A DNA stretch of 55,009 bases. It comes from Flavobacteriaceae bacterium. GTDB taxonomy: Bacteria > Bacteroidota > Bacteroidia > Flavobacteriales > Flavobacteriaceae. Below, one piece after another: positions 11,286 through 22,296 of the stretch. How positions within the stretch are numbered: the first letter of the stretch is position 1; the number at the start of each line of letters is the position of its first letter. The stretch is taken from positions 1 to 55,009 of the forward strand of contig SHWW01000004.1 of the NCBI GenBank assembly GCA_009693635.1. Reading direction: 5' to 3'. Position numbers and translations under genes: made by a program. The notes beneath the pieces are model-generated. The model saw only the letters and a list, made by a program, of their open reading frames with translations. It searched no databases and was not told the DNA's origin.

Positions 11286-11349
11286 AATATTATAGTGTCA
11301 AATGTCTTATTTTCAAATATTAATTTCTAAGACAGGTATTATTTTGATC

Positions 11350-14300
11350 CTAATTTGTTACTTTCAACAACTCCTTATTCGATTCAAGAGCTACTTTTTG
11401 CAATGCTTTTTTATAATCTGATGGCATTACTTTCACGAAAACATTTTGTTGGTTTTCCCAATCTTCCAATATTCTTTTTGCCAAAGGGCTGTTTGTAAAT
11501 AACGAATGATTTTTCACCAATCGTTTCAATTTACTAATATCATCAAGTTCTAATGGCTCAAAGGCTACCATTTCCATGTTGCATAAAGTGCTGTCAAATG
11601 TCTTATTTGGATCATAAACGTATGCAATACCACCACTCATTCCAGCAGCAAAATTCCTACCTGTTTTTCCTAAAACCACTACCGTTCCCCCTGTCATGTA
11701 TTCACATCCATGGTCTCCAATGCCTTCTACAACAGCTGTTGCTCCTGAATTTCTAACGGCAAAACGTTCTCCAGCCATCCCATTAATATAGGCTTGACCA
11801 GTAATAGCTCCGTAAAGCGCAACGTTTCCAATGATAATATTTTCTTCAGGTTTGAAAGTTGCAGTAGGTGGAACTTTGATGATTAATTTACCTCCAGATA
11901 ATCCTTTTCCTAAATAATCATTACAATTTCCATGAATTTTAAACGACAATCCATTGGTTGCAAAAGCACCAAAACTTTGCCCCGCTGAACCTTCAAAATC
12001 AATTAATATAGTATCTTCTGGTAATCCTTGTGCACCGTAAATTTTAGAAATTTCATTACTCAAAATTGCACCTACAGAACGATCGGTATTTTTAATTTTG
12101 AAATTCACACGCGTTTTTTCTTTTCTATAAATAGATGGAATTGCTGCTTTTATAATTTCAAAATCCAATACGTTTTCTAAGGCGTGATCTTGGCAAGAAT
12201 CATTATAATTACTTACTTTATTAGCAATTTCTGGTTTGTATAATATTGCCGAAAGGTCTAAACCACTCGCTTTATAATGTTTTATTGCTTTATTGACATT
12301 CAATTTTTGAGACTGTCCGACCATTTCTTTTAAAGTTCTAAAACCTAATTGTGCCATTATAACTCTCAATTCTTCTGCAATAAAATACATGAAATTGATA
12401 ATGTGTTCTGGTGTTCCTTTGAAATTTTTTCTCAATTCTGGATCTTGGGTTGCAATTCCCACAGGACACGTATTTAAGTGGCAGGCTCGCATCATAATAC
12501 AACCCGAAGCTACTAACGGTGCTGTAGCAAATCCAAATTCTTCGGCTCCTAATAAAGCGGCAATGGCTACATCACGTCCCGTTTTTAGTTGACCATCACA
12601 TTCTAAAACAACTCTACCGCGCAAATCATTTAATAATAAGGTTTGTTGAGCTTCCGCTAATCCTAATTCCCAAGGAATCCCAGTATGTTGTAATGATGTT
12701 AATGGTGCGGCACCCGTTCCTCCATCATAACCTGAAATCAATATCACATCAGCTTTAGCTTTCGCAACTCCTGCAGCGATAGTTCCAACACCAACTTCAG
12801 AAACTAATTTCACATTGATACGCGCTTCTCGATTGGCATTTTTTAAATCATAAATCAATTGTGATAAATCTTCAATAGAATAAATATCGTGATGTGGAGG
12901 AGGAGAAATCAGTCCTACATAAGGAGTTGAATTTCTAACTTCTGCAATCCAAGGCACTACTTTATCACCGGGTAATTGTCCGCCTTCGCCTGGTTTTGCA
13001 CCTTGTGCCATTTTAATTTGTATCTCTTTGGCATTTGTCAAATAATTAATAGAAACCCCAAATCTTCCCGATGCAACTTGCTTGATAGCGCTATTTCTGG
13101 AATCACCGTTTATGTCTTTTTGAAATCGTTTTGGATCTTCTCCGCCTTCTCCAGAATTACTTTTACCGCCAATTCTGTTCATCGCAATAGCCAAATTCTC
13201 ATGCGCTTCTTGACTAATTGAACCATAAGACATCGCACCAGTTTTGAATTTTTTTACAATTTCTGTCCAAGGTTCTACTTCATCAATTGAAATTGGATCT
13301 AAGTTATTGAATTCAAATAAACCCCTAATAGTCATTAAATTCTCACTTTGATCGTTCACCATATCTGAATATTCCTTGTAACTTTCAGGACTATTCAATC
13401 GAACAGCTTGTTGTAATTTAGAGATGGTTGTTGGATTGAACATGTGTTTTTCTCCATTTCTTCGCCATCTGTAAATTCCACCAATTTCTAAAGGCAGTAA
13501 GTTTGCTATTTTAGAATTTGGAAACGCATTTTGGTATCTTTTCTTGACTTCTTTTTCAATTTCCATTAACCCAATTCCTTCAATTCTTGAAGGGGTGTAC
13601 GGAAAATATTTAGAAGTAAATGTTTTATTTAAACCTAAAATTTCAAATATTTGAGCAGCTCTATAGGAATGTAAAGTAGAAATCCCAATCTTATTCATGA
13701 TTTTCAAAATACCTTTTGCAATTGCTTTATTATAGTTTTTAATCGCATAATCTGCTTTGATTCCTTTAATAAACCCAGAATTAATCTGATTGTGTATGAT
13801 CTCATTTACCATATATGGATTAATTGCACTGGCTCCATATCCAAATAGTAAAGCAAAATGATGCGGTTCTCGAGGTTCAGCAGATTCGATAATAATTCCG
13901 AATTTGGAACGTGCTTTTAAGATATTTAAAGAATGATGAATATAGGAGCAAGCCAACAACATTGGAATTGGCGATAATTTATCGGTAACACCTCTATCCG
14001 AAATGATAACAATGTTACATCCCTCAGAAACGGCTTTGAAAGTTGCTTGCACACATTTTTCTAATGCACGTTCTAAACCGTTTACACCTTTTTCAATTTC
14101 ATATAGGGTAGAAATAGTAACAGATTTGAAATCGACGTGATTGATATTTTTAATTTTGTCTAAATCCTCATTTGAAATAACTGGATTTTGAATTTTTAGT
14201 TTTTTGCAATGTTTTGGTTCAATATCAAAAATATTAAAATCGCCACCAATCGCTAAACTTATATCGGTAATAATTTCTTCGCGAATTCCATCTAAGGGTG

Positions 14301-15870
14301 GATTGGTAACTTGTGCAAACAACTGTTTGAAGTAATTGTATAATAATTGTGGTTGGTCTGATAAAACGGCTAGCGGAGTATCATTCCCCATCGAGCTTAA
14401 TGCCTCTGCACCATTTGATCCCATTGGGTTTATAATGGTTTTTAAATCTTCAACAGTATATCCAAATAGGCGTTGGCGTGTTTCAAAATCCATAACTTCT
14501 AAAGAAATTTCATTTTCAGTATAAGGAATTTGTGCTAATTGCAATAGGTTTTCATCCAACCATTTTTTATAAGGTCGTTTGGTTACAATTTCATTTTTTA
14601 TTTCTTCATCTTCAATAATACGACCTTCATTCATGTCCACTAGGAACATTTTTCCAGGTTCCAATCTTCCGTGTTGTATAACATCTTCTGGCTTAATATC
14701 TAAAACACCAATTTCGGAGGACATAATTACGAAACCACTTTTTGTGAGTGTATATCGTGAAGGACGCAAACCATTTCTGTCTAATAAAGCACCAATTACA
14801 TTACCATCTGTAAAGGGGATAGAAGCAGGGCCATCCCAAGGTTCCATAATGCAAGCGTTGTACTCGTAGAATGCTTTTTTGTCTTCAGACATGCTTTGGT
14901 GACGTTCCCAAGCTTCTGGAACTACCATCATCATTGCTTCTGGTAAAGATCGTCCAGTCATTAATAACAATTCAATAACCATATCCATCGAAGCAGAATC
15001 TGATTTTCCTTCTAATATTATGGGAAATAATTTTTTAATATCATCACCAAAGACATCACTTTTCATTAGCTCTTCGCGCGCGCGCATTCGGCTGATGTTT
15101 CCACGAAGTGTGTTGATTTCTCCATTGTGGCACATGTATCTGAAGGGCTGTGCCAATTCCCAAGAAGGAAAAGTATTGGTTGAAAATCTTTGGTGAACCA
15201 ATGCCAATCGGGTAACCAAATCCGTATCAGACAAATCTGTATAATAACGGCTGATATCTTCGGGCATCAAAAGTCCTTTATATATTATAGTCGTAGTAGA
15301 AAAACTACTGAAATAATATTGGTGACTTTGTGATATTTTAGATTTTATGACAGTGTGTTCTGATATTTTTCTTGCAGCAAATAATTTAGCATTAAACTCT
15401 TGTTCTGCGAGTTCTAATCCATTTTTACCAATAAAAACCTGCAACACTGTTGGTTCTTTTTCAGCAGCAATTTTTCCTAAATTTGATGCGTCAACAGGAA
15501 CTTCACGCCAACCTAAAACAGTTAAATTTTGTTCATTTATAGCAGTTTCAAAAGTAGTTTTACAATACACAACTTGGTTTTTACTTTTTGGTAAAAACAA
15601 CATTCCTACGCCATATTCTTTTGGTTCGGGTAGTTCAAAATCACATACTTTTTTGAAGAAATCATGAGGAATGTCAAATAGAATTCCTGCGCCATCACCC
15701 GTTCTTCCATCGGAACTTACAGCACCTCGATGCTCTAATTTTATTAATATATCTAAAGCTTTATGAATAATGTCATTTGACTTAATTCCGTTTAAATTGC
15801 AAATAAATCCTGCACCACAATTATCGTGTTCAAATTCTGGTAAATATAGGCCCTGTGCTTTAACTTTCAT
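11350..15870 (-). CDS. gltB: Glutamate synthase large subunit
   Basis: Class II glutaminase start after short propeptide ([14 protein letters not shown]), FMN/FeS region ([13 protein letters not shown]), C-terminal GXGXG domain ([17 protein letters not shown]). Confidence 0.98.
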   Translation of the reverse strand: MKVKAQGLYLPEFEHDNCGAGFICNLNGIKSNDIIHKALDILIKLEHRGAVSSDGRTGDGAGILFDIPHDFFKKVCDFELPEPKEYGVGMLFLPKSKNQVVYCKTTFETAINEQNLTVLGWREVPVDASNLGKIAAEKEPTVLQVFIGKNGLELAEQEFNAKLFAARKISEHTVIKSKISQSHQYYFSSFSTTTIIYKGLLMPEDISRYYTDLSDTDLVTRLALVHQRFSTNTFPSWELAQPFRYMCHNGEINTLRGNISRMRAREELMKSDVFGDDIKKLFPIILEGKSDSASMDMVIELLLMTGRSLPEAMMMVVPEAWERHQSMSEDKKAFYEYNACIMEPWDGPASIPFTDGNVIGALLDRNGLRPSRYTLTKSGFVIMSSEIGVLDIKPEDVIQHGRLEPGKMFLVDMNEGRIIEDEEIKNEIVTKRPYKKWLDENLLQLAQIPYTENEISLEVMDFETRQRLFGYTVEDLKTIINPMGSNGAEALSSMGNDTPLAVLSDQPQLLYNYFKQLFAQVTNPPLDGIREEIITDISLAIGGDFNIFDIEPKHCKKLKIQNPVISNEDLDKIKNINHVDFKSVTISTLYEIEKGVNGLERALEKCVQATFKAVSEGCNIVIISDRGVTDKLSPIPMLLACSYIHHSLNILKARSKFGIIIESAEPREPHHFALLFGYGASAINPYMVNEIIHNQINSGFIKGIKADYAIKNYNKAIAKGILKIMNKIGISTLHSYRAAQIFEILGLNKTFTSKYFPYTPSRIEGIGLMEIEKEVKKRYQNAFPNSKIANLLPLEIGGIYRWRRNGEKHMFNPTTISKLQQAVRLNSPESYKEYSDMVNDQSENLMTIRGLFEFNNLDPISIDEVEPWTEIVKKFKTGAMSYGSISQEAHENLAIAMNRIGGKSNSGEGGEDPKRFQKDINGDSRNSAIKQVASGRFGVSINYLTNAKEIQIKMAQGAKPGEGGQLPGDKVVPWIAEVRNSTPYVGLISPPPHHDIYSIEDLSQLIYDLKNANREARINVKLVSEVGVGTIAAGVAKAKADVILISGYDGGTGAAPLTSLQHTGIPWELGLAEAQQTLLLNDLRGRVVLECDGQLKTGRDVAIAALLGAEEFGFATAPLVASGCIMMRACHLNTCPVGIATQDPELRKNFKGTPEHIINFMYFIAEELRVIMAQLGFRTLKEMVGQSQKLNVNKAIKHYKASGLDLSAILYKPEIANKVSNYNDSCQDHALENVLDFEIIKAAIPSIYRKEKTRVNFKIKNTDRSVGAILSNEISKIYGAQGLPEDTILIDFEGSAGQSFGAFATNGLSFKIHGNCNDYLGKGLSGGKLIIKVPPTATFKPEENIIIGNVALYGAITGQAYINGMAGERFAVRNSGATAVVEGIGDHGCEYMTGGTVVVLGKTGRNFAAGMSGGIAYVYDPNKTFDSTLCNMEMVAFEPLELDDISKLKRLVKNHSLFTNSPLAKRILEDWENQQNVFVKVMPSDYKKALQKVALESNKELLKVTN

Positions 15871-15955
15871 GCTTGATATTTTTTTACTAAATTAATACAT
15901 TCACTGATTATAATTTAATGAAAATGGCATTTCGGATAATTTTTACTACTATATC

Positions 15956-16003
15956 AATTAAAAGTTCAAATAATAATAATAATTTAATTTTGGACTTTTA
16001 ATT
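15956..16003. repeat. Inverted repeat upstream of gltB (12-bp arms)
   Basis: AATTAAAAGTTC (15956-15967) and GGACTTTTAATT (15992-16003), one G-T wobble, 24-nt spacer. Confidence 0.55.
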
Positions 16004-16218
16004 TAAAGATTTGATAATTTTATTTTTGATTAACAATTATTTTTTTCTTTAAAGTTTTAAAAAAAGTATTATTTTTATTTAACTCAATCGTTATAGTTTT
16101 AAACTATGGATGATGAAAATGTCAAAACTCTTTTTTTTCTATTAAATTTAAGAATTTGATAATGTAAAATTTATTTTTTAACAATTATATTCTTATTTTA
16201 TATATTAAATAAAAACAT

Positions 16219-16249
16219 TTCGCTTTTAACTTCAATTTTGTTATTTTTG
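16219..16249 (+). promoter_or_regulatory. Candidate promoter of sucC
   Basis: TTCG - 19 nt - TATTTTTG, 28 nt before ATG. Confidence 0.55.
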
Positions 16250-16277
16250 TGCCACTTTAAAAGTCAAAATTTTCATT

Positions 16278-17471
16278 ATGGACATACATGAATACCAAGG
16301 AAAAGAAATATTAGCCAGTTATGGTGTGAAAATTCAACGTGGTTATGTTGCAAACAATCCTCAAGAGGCGATCGCAGCAGCAAAACAATTAACTACTGAA
16401 ACTGGATCAGGATGGCACGTTATTAAAGCACAAGTTCACGCAGGTGGACGTGGAAAAGGTGGAGGAGTAAAACTTGCTAAGAATTTAAAGCAGGTAGAAG
16501 ATATTGCAGAACAAATTATAGGAATGCAATTAATCACGCCACAAACTTCTGCTGAAGGTAAAAAAGTACACAAAATTTTAGTTGCTGAGGACGTTTATTA
16601 TCCTGGAGAATCTGAGACTTCTGAGTTTTATATGTCTGTTTTATTGAATAGAGCGAAAGGTCGTAATATGATTATGTATTCTACTGAAGGTGGAATGGAT
16701 ATTGAAGAAGTTGCGGAACACACACCTCATTTAATTTTCACTGAAGAAATTGATCCAACTGTTGGTTTACAGGCCTTTCAAGCAAGAAGAATAGCCTTTA
16801 ATTTAGGTCTTTCTGGAAATGCTTTCAAAGAAATGACACAATTTGTTGCAGCACTTTACAATGCTTATATTGGTTGTGATGCTACAATGTTTGAAATTAA
16901 CCCAGTTTTGAAAACATCTGATAATAAAATTATAGCAGTTGATGCTAAAGTAAATTTAGATGACAATGCATTATACCGTCAGCCAGTTTATGCTGAATTT
17001 CGTGATTTTCGCGAGGAAAACCCAATCGAAGTAGAAGCTAAAGCTGCAGGTTTAAACTATGTAGATTTAGATGGAACTGTTGGTTGTATGGTAAATGGTG
17101 CAGGTCTAGCAATGGCTACAATGGATTTAATTAAATATGCAGGTTTTGAACCAGCAAATTTCTTAGACGTAGGTGGAACTGCAGATGCAAAACGTGTGGA
17201 GTTGGCTTTCCGTATTATATTGAAAGATTCAAACGTAAAAGCAATTTTAATCAATATTTTTGGCGGAATTGTTCGTTGTGATAGAGTTGCTCAAGGTGTT
17301 GTAGATGCCTACAAAAACATGGGGGACGCCATTAAAGTACCAATCATTGTTCGTTTGCAAGGAACTAACGCCGTTATTGCAAAAGAATTAATTGACAATT
17401 CTGGAATGCCAATTTTATCAGCTGTTGAATTTCAAGAAGCTGCTGACCAAGTAAAAGTGGCCCTTTCTTAA
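16278..17471 (+). CDS. sucC: Succinyl-CoA synthetase (ADP-forming) beta subunit
   Basis: MDIHEYQGKEILASYGV; VHAGGRGKGGGVKLA; GCMVNGAGLAMATMDLIKYAG; NIFGGIVRCDRVAQGV. Confidence 0.98.
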   Translation: MDIHEYQGKEILASYGVKIQRGYVANNPQEAIAAAKQLTTETGSGWHVIKAQVHAGGRGKGGGVKLAKNLKQVEDIAEQIIGMQLITPQTSAEGKKVHKILVAEDVYYPGESETSEFYMSVLLNRAKGRNMIMYSTEGGMDIEEVAEHTPHLIFTEEIDPTVGLQAFQARRIAFNLGLSGNAFKEMTQFVAALYNAYIGCDATMFEINPVLKTSDNKIIAVDAKVNLDDNALYRQPVYAEFRDFREENPIEVEAKAAGLNYVDLDGTVGCMVNGAGLAMATMDLIKYAGFEPANFLDVGGTADAKRVELAFRIILKDSNVKAILINIFGGIVRCDRVAQGVVDAYKNMGDAIKVPIIVRLQGTNAVIAKELIDNSGMPILSAVEFQEAADQVKVALS

Positions 17472-17492
17472 TTATATTCGTTCAAATTATAA

Positions 17493-17525
17493 AAAAAATC
17501 CTAATCGTAAGATTAGGATTTTTTG
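17493..17525. terminator. Bidirectional rho-independent terminator between sucC and the convergent DUF1456-like gene
   Basis: AAAAAATCCTAATC-GTAA-GATTAGGATTTTTT; the minus-strand stop codon TAA (17513-17515) lies inside the stem. Confidence 0.85.
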
Positions 17526-17950
17526 TTTTTACCATTTTTAAAATGAACTTTCTCAACTACCTGAACTTTCGGAGTTGCTTTATTTGGAGTATGCTTTTTA
17601 AAGGGCTTTTTTGCCGCAGGACTTTTTGCAGGACTTTGATCACCTCTAGATTTTTCTGAATCTTGATTTCCTGGATTTACTTCTTTTTTATTTTTATTCA
17701 AAACATCAGAAGGGTTTTTCGGATTTTCTTTTGTTCCTCGTAAGTGCAATACCAAAGCATTCAAGAAATTACGCAAAACCTGGTCGCCACATTCCATGTA
17801 ATTTTCATGATCCTCCGCACGGAAGAAAGCACCCAATTCTGATTTTGAAATTCTAAAATCTACTAATTCTAAGATTTCTACTATTTGATCATCCCTAAGC
17901 ATTAAAGCCACACGAAGTTTTTTCAGGATGTCATTATTTGTCATTTTCAT
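17513..17950 (-). CDS. DUF1456 / YehS-like protein with basic low-complexity C-terminal tail
   Basis: Two ILKKLRVALMLRDDQIVEILELV-type repeats and FFRAEDHENYMECGDQVLRNFLNAL. Confidence 0.75.
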   Translation of the reverse strand: MKMTNNDILKKLRVALMLRDDQIVEILELVDFRISKSELGAFFRAEDHENYMECGDQVLRNFLNALVLHLRGTKENPKNPSDVLNKNKKEVNPGNQDSEKSRGDQSPAKSPAAKKPFKKHTPNKATPKVQVVEKVHFKNGKNKKS

Positions 17951-18091
17951 TATAAATATTTTTGCAAATATAATTATAAAGCGGCGTTAATAGTAATTAA
18001 TGAAGTAAATAATCGATTTCATTATTTTGATGTCAACAATTTATCATAAATTAGCGCTTCAATAAATAATGCTATTTAATTACAATTAAAG

Positions 18092-18805
18092 ATGACTAGA
18101 ATTCAAGTTTTAAATGCAATCATAAAAAAGAAAAATGTACAAAATTACCTTGAAATAGGGGTAAACCGAGGAAAATGTCTGTTTAATATTGTGGGTACAA
18201 AAAGACGTTTTGGTGTAGATCCTTTTTTTAATTTTAGTCTGTGGAAAAAAGTTAGAGCTTGTATTTTAAATCCTCACACACTGAAAAATGATTATTTTGA
18301 AGTAACTAGTGATGCTTTTTTTGCAGAAAATAAAGCCCTTTTAGAAGCCAATACTCTTGATTTAGCATTTATTGACGGACTTCATACCTACGAACAATCA
18401 TTAAATGACACTTTAAATACCCTGAAACACCTTGATGATAATGGTTTTATCATTTTGCACGATTGCAATCCTTTAGATGAATTGGCTGCCCATCCTGCCA
18501 TTTCTATCGATCATGCTAGAAAGGATTTAGAAAATCATAAAGACTGGAAAAACATTTGGAATGGTGACGTTTGGAAAACTATCTCTTACATTAGAAAAAA
18601 TCATCCTGAACTTTCGGCATTTGTACTAAACACGGATCATGGTTTGGGATTTGTTTTCAAAAAACCTCAAGGGCAATTACCAGAAATTTTCAATACAATT
18701 GATTCTATCGATACTTTGGATTATGCTTTTTTAGCACAGCATCGTGAAGAATTGTTGGATTTGAAACCAGTATCTTACTTTAAAACGTTTTTAAACACGC
18801 TTTAA
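18092..18805 (+). CDS. Class I SAM-dependent methyltransferase-like protein (Methyltransf_24 type)
   Basis: NYLEIGVNRGKCLFNI motif; LDLAFIDGLHTYEQSLNDTLNTLKHLDDNGFIILHDCNP. Confidence 0.75.
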   Translation: MTRIQVLNAIIKKKNVQNYLEIGVNRGKCLFNIVGTKRRFGVDPFFNFSLWKKVRACILNPHTLKNDYFEVTSDAFFAENKALLEANTLDLAFIDGLHTYEQSLNDTLNTLKHLDDNGFIILHDCNPLDELAAHPAISIDHARKDLENHKDWKNIWNGDVWKTISYIRKNHPELSAFVLNTDHGLGFVFKKPQGQLPEIFNTIDSIDTLDYAFLAQHREELLDLKPVSYFKTFLNTL

Positions 18806-19110
18806 ATATTCAACCAAGTATAGACTTTCACAAATTTATCGTGCCATAATTTTTCGTCAATATTTCATTCGTCGGCATAAGAAGTTTCGGTACCAAATAG
18901 ATTTTGTGCGTCGTGTATATAAATTAAGGAATATTCCTTTTCTGAAGTGGCATATTCATTTGGTAAATACAACTAAATTTTATTTATGAAATTTAGTTGT
19001 GTCGCCTCAACCGTAAATATTGACACTTGTTTTAATGCAGTACTTTGTTGAGAAAAGAATCTATTTGCAACAAATAATACTATATAAAGAAAGGCTATTT
19101 TACGAGTCAT
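18802..19110 (-). pseudogene. Decayed alpha/beta-hydrolase (BesA-like putative esterase) remnant
   Basis: Single-frame translation: MTRKIAFLYIVLFVANRFFSQQSTALKQVSIFTVEATQLNFINKI*LYLPNEYATSEKEYSLIYIHDAQNLFGTETSYADE*NIDEKLWHDKFVKVYTWLNI*. Contains the family-like block W-LYLP-xxYA...YIHDAQNLF...DEWN and a C-terminal WxxxFxxxYxWL end. Stops are TAG (18973-18975) and TGA (18865-18867) at expected Trp positions; the catalytic core is missing. Confidence 0.75.
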
Positions 19111-19127
19111 AAATTGATTTTTTAATA

Positions 19128-21119
19128 TTAAACCAACTGCTCTTGCAATTTCTTGATGACATCTCTTATTTTTGCGGCTTGCATAAAATCTAAATCTTTT
19201 GCAGCCTTTTGCATCGCTTTTCTGTTTTCACGGATGCGCTTTTCAATTTCAAGTTTCGATAAATATTCAGGGATGGGCTCGGCAGCGAAATTCATAGTGT
19301 GTCCTAATTCAAATTCTACTAAAGGATTCTTCGTAAAGGCACTTTCAATTTTCTTGTTCAATGCCATTGGAACTTGGTTGTTTTCGGTATTGAAATTAAT
19401 TTGTTTGGTACGTCGGTAATTGGTTTCATTGATCGTTTTTTGCATACTTACCGTAATTTTATCAGCATACATAATGGCTTTTCCATTGAGATTTCTTGCG
19501 GCACGACCAATAGTTTGCGTTAATGAACGGTGACTTCTCAAGAATCCTTCTTTATCAGCATCTAAAATTGCTACCAACGAAACTTCGGGTAAATCCAATC
19601 CTTCACGGAGTAAATTTACTCCAATCAATACATCAAAAATACCTTTTCGTAAATCTTGCATGATTTCTATACGTTCCAAAGTATCAACATCGGAGTGAAT
19701 GTAACGGCATCGAATACTCATTTTCGTTAAATATTTAGCTAATTCTTCGGCCATTCTTTTGGTTAATGTCGTTACCAAAACTCGTTCGTCCAACTCGCAA
19801 CGCAATTGAATTTCTTCTATTAAATCGTCAATCTGATTTAGACTTGGGCGCACTTCTACGATAGGATCAAGCAACCCCGTTGGGCGAATAACTTGCTCCA
19901 CATAAACACCATCACAGCGATGCAATTCATAATCTGCAGGTGTTGCCGACACATAAATGACTTGGTTTTGCATTGCTTCAAACTCTTCAAATTTTAACGG
20001 GCGGTTGTCCATTGCAGCTGGAAGTCGGAAACCATAATCAACCAAATTTACTTTTCTACTTCTATCGCCGCCATACATCGCGTGAACTTGTGAAAGCGTT
20101 ACGTGGCTTTCATCGACAACCATCAGGAAATCTTTAGGAAAATAATCCAACAAACAAAAAGGGCGTGATCCTGCCACCCGTCCATCTAAATATCGAGAAT
20201 AATTCTCAATTCCTGAGCAATAACCTAGTTCGCGAATCATTTCTAAATCGAAATTGGTGCGTTCTTCCAGACGTTTTGCTTCCAAATGTTTGCCAATTTC
20301 TTTGAAATAATTGACTTGTTTTACTAAATCTTGTTGGATTTCCCAAATGGCATTTTGCAATACATCGGGCGAAGTCACAAACATATTTGCAGGGTAAATG
20401 GTCAGCTTTTCAAATTTCTCAATTACTTGAGAAGTTTTAATATCGAAACTTTCAATTTCTTCAATTTCATCACCAAAAAAGTGAATTCTATAGGCATCAT
20501 CTGCATAACTTGGATAAACTTCAACCGTATCGCCTTTGATTCTGAAATTTCCAGGAGTAAAGTCAGCTTCGGTTCTTGAATACAAACTCTGCACTAAAGT
20601 ATGAAGGAATTTGGTTCGAGAAATGACTTGGTCTTTCTCAATTGCAATTATATTTTTCTGAAATTCTACAGGATTTCCAATACCGTACAAACACGAAACC
20701 GATGCCACAACCAATATGTCCCGTCGACCAGAAAGGAGGGAAGCGGTTGTGCTCAAACGCATTTTTTCTAGCTCTTCATTTATAGATAAATCCTTTTCAA
20801 TAAAAACTCCCGTGACCGGCATAAAGGCTTCGGGTTGGTAATAATCGTAATAAGAAACGAAATACTCCACCGCATTATTCGGAAAAAACTGCTTGAATTC
20901 AGAATATAATTGTGCTGCTAATGTTTTGTTGTGCGCTAAAACTAATGTTGGTCTTTGCACTTCTTCAATAACATTGGCAATGGTAAATGTCTTACCAGAA
21001 CCTGTAACTCCTAATAAAGTTTGGAATTGTTCGCCATCGATTAACCCTCGAACTAATTTTTCGATAGCTTGTGGTTGGTCGCCTTTGGGTTGGTAATCGG
21101 ATACAACTTGGAATTTCAT
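19128..21119 (-). CDS. uvrB: UvrABC system protein B
   Basis: [85 protein letters not shown]-like region. Confidence 0.98.
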   Translation of the reverse strand: [663 protein letters not shown]

Positions 21120-21302
21120 TTATTTTTTTTGAAACTTAAATTTTATAATCGTAAAAGTGAAAATTTTACTGCATATTCGCAAATTAAAAATCTACTAATC
21201 TACATTTTTTAATTGATGTGAAATTTTAGAAATCAGAATATTTTTAAGTTCAAGAGTATTTATTTCTATTAAATTTACAAAAATAATAATAATTGTAGTT
21301 TC

Positions 21303-22268
21303 TTAAAATTTCCAAGTTTTTTGTTGTGCTTCACTCAAGAATGTCCATGCTACAATTCGGCTTGTTTTTTGTCCTTGTGCCATATCAATCGTTTTTACTT
21401 CAACTGCACTAACTTTATTTAAAGTCTTATAAAAGCTGGAAAGATTTTCTTTTTTGGATACCAATGTGGTAAACCAAAAACACTGCAAAGGATATTTAGC
21501 ACTTTCAAAAATCATTTGAGTAATGAAAGCCAATTCTCCACCTTCACACCATAATTCGGTGTTTTGACCACCAAAATTTAGTACAGGTTTAATTATTTTT
21601 TCTATTGAGTTAGGTTCCAAATTGGTCACTTTACGCAAAGAACTTTTAGTAGCTTCTGCAGCCGAAGAATGAAAAGGTGGATTACAAATTGTGAATTCAA
21701 ATTTATCTTCGGGCGTTATTATATTTTTGAAAATAAAACGTGATTCCACTTGAAGCTGTAGGCTAATGGCCTCAATTAATTTCGGATTATTTTCAATGAT
21801 TTTTTTGCAATTTTGAATCGCATTTTCATCAATATCTGTTCCAACGAAACTCCAATTATAAACTGAATTTCCAATAATTGGATAAATACAATTCGAACCA
21901 ATTCCGATGTCAAGTCCTTGTATATTATCACCTTCGGGCAGTATTCCATTATTAGATTCAGTTAATAAATCAGCTATATAGTGAATATAATCAGCTCTTC
22001 CTGGGAGTGGTGGACAAAGATAATTTCTCGGAATATCCCAATTGGTAATGTCGTATTCCGAAATCAGCAAAGCTTTATTCAATAATTTTACTACCTCAGG
22101 AATACTGAAATCTATGGTTTGTGTTTCGTATTGATTAGTAAAAACAAAGTCTTTTAAATTGGGACAACATTTAATTAGTTGTTCAAAATCATAACCAAAT
22201 CTATGTTTATTTCGAGGATGAAGATTGACTTTCTCGGTCGTGATTTTTGCTTTTTTCATGTCGGACAA
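21303..22268 (-). CDS. rlmF: 23S rRNA (adenine(1618)-N(6))-methyltransferase RlmF
   Basis: LHPRNKHRFGYDFEQLI; DIGIGSNCIYPIIG; FTICNPPFHSSAAEA (NPPF motif). Confidence 0.93.
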   Translation of the reverse strand: MSDMKKAKITTEKVNLHPRNKHRFGYDFEQLIKCCPNLKDFVFTNQYETQTIDFSIPEVVKLLNKALLISEYDITNWDIPRNYLCPPLPGRADYIHYIADLLTESNNGILPEGDNIQGLDIGIGSNCIYPIIGNSVYNWSFVGTDIDENAIQNCKKIIENNPKLIEAISLQLQVESRFIFKNIITPEDKFEFTICNPPFHSSAAEATKSSLRKVTNLEPNSIEKIIKPVLNFGGQNTELWCEGGELAFITQMIFESAKYPLQCFWFTTLVSKKENLSSFYKTLNKVSAVEVKTIDMAQGQKTSRIVAWTFLSEAQQKTWKF

Positions 22269-22296
22269 AGGTAAGGAATCTAAAGTTGAAATTGTA

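Noticed and set aside
14579-14869. Plus-strand ORFs antisense to gltB (also 12976-13221, 14336-14524, 15347-15667)
   Set aside because: Lie entirely within the strongly recognisable gltB coding frame; no recognisable motifs.
16106-16159. 17-codon ORF MDDENVKTLFFLLNLRI upstream of sucC as a possible leader peptide
   Set aside because: No adjacent terminator/antiterminator pair, and an ORF of this length is expected by chance in this DNA.
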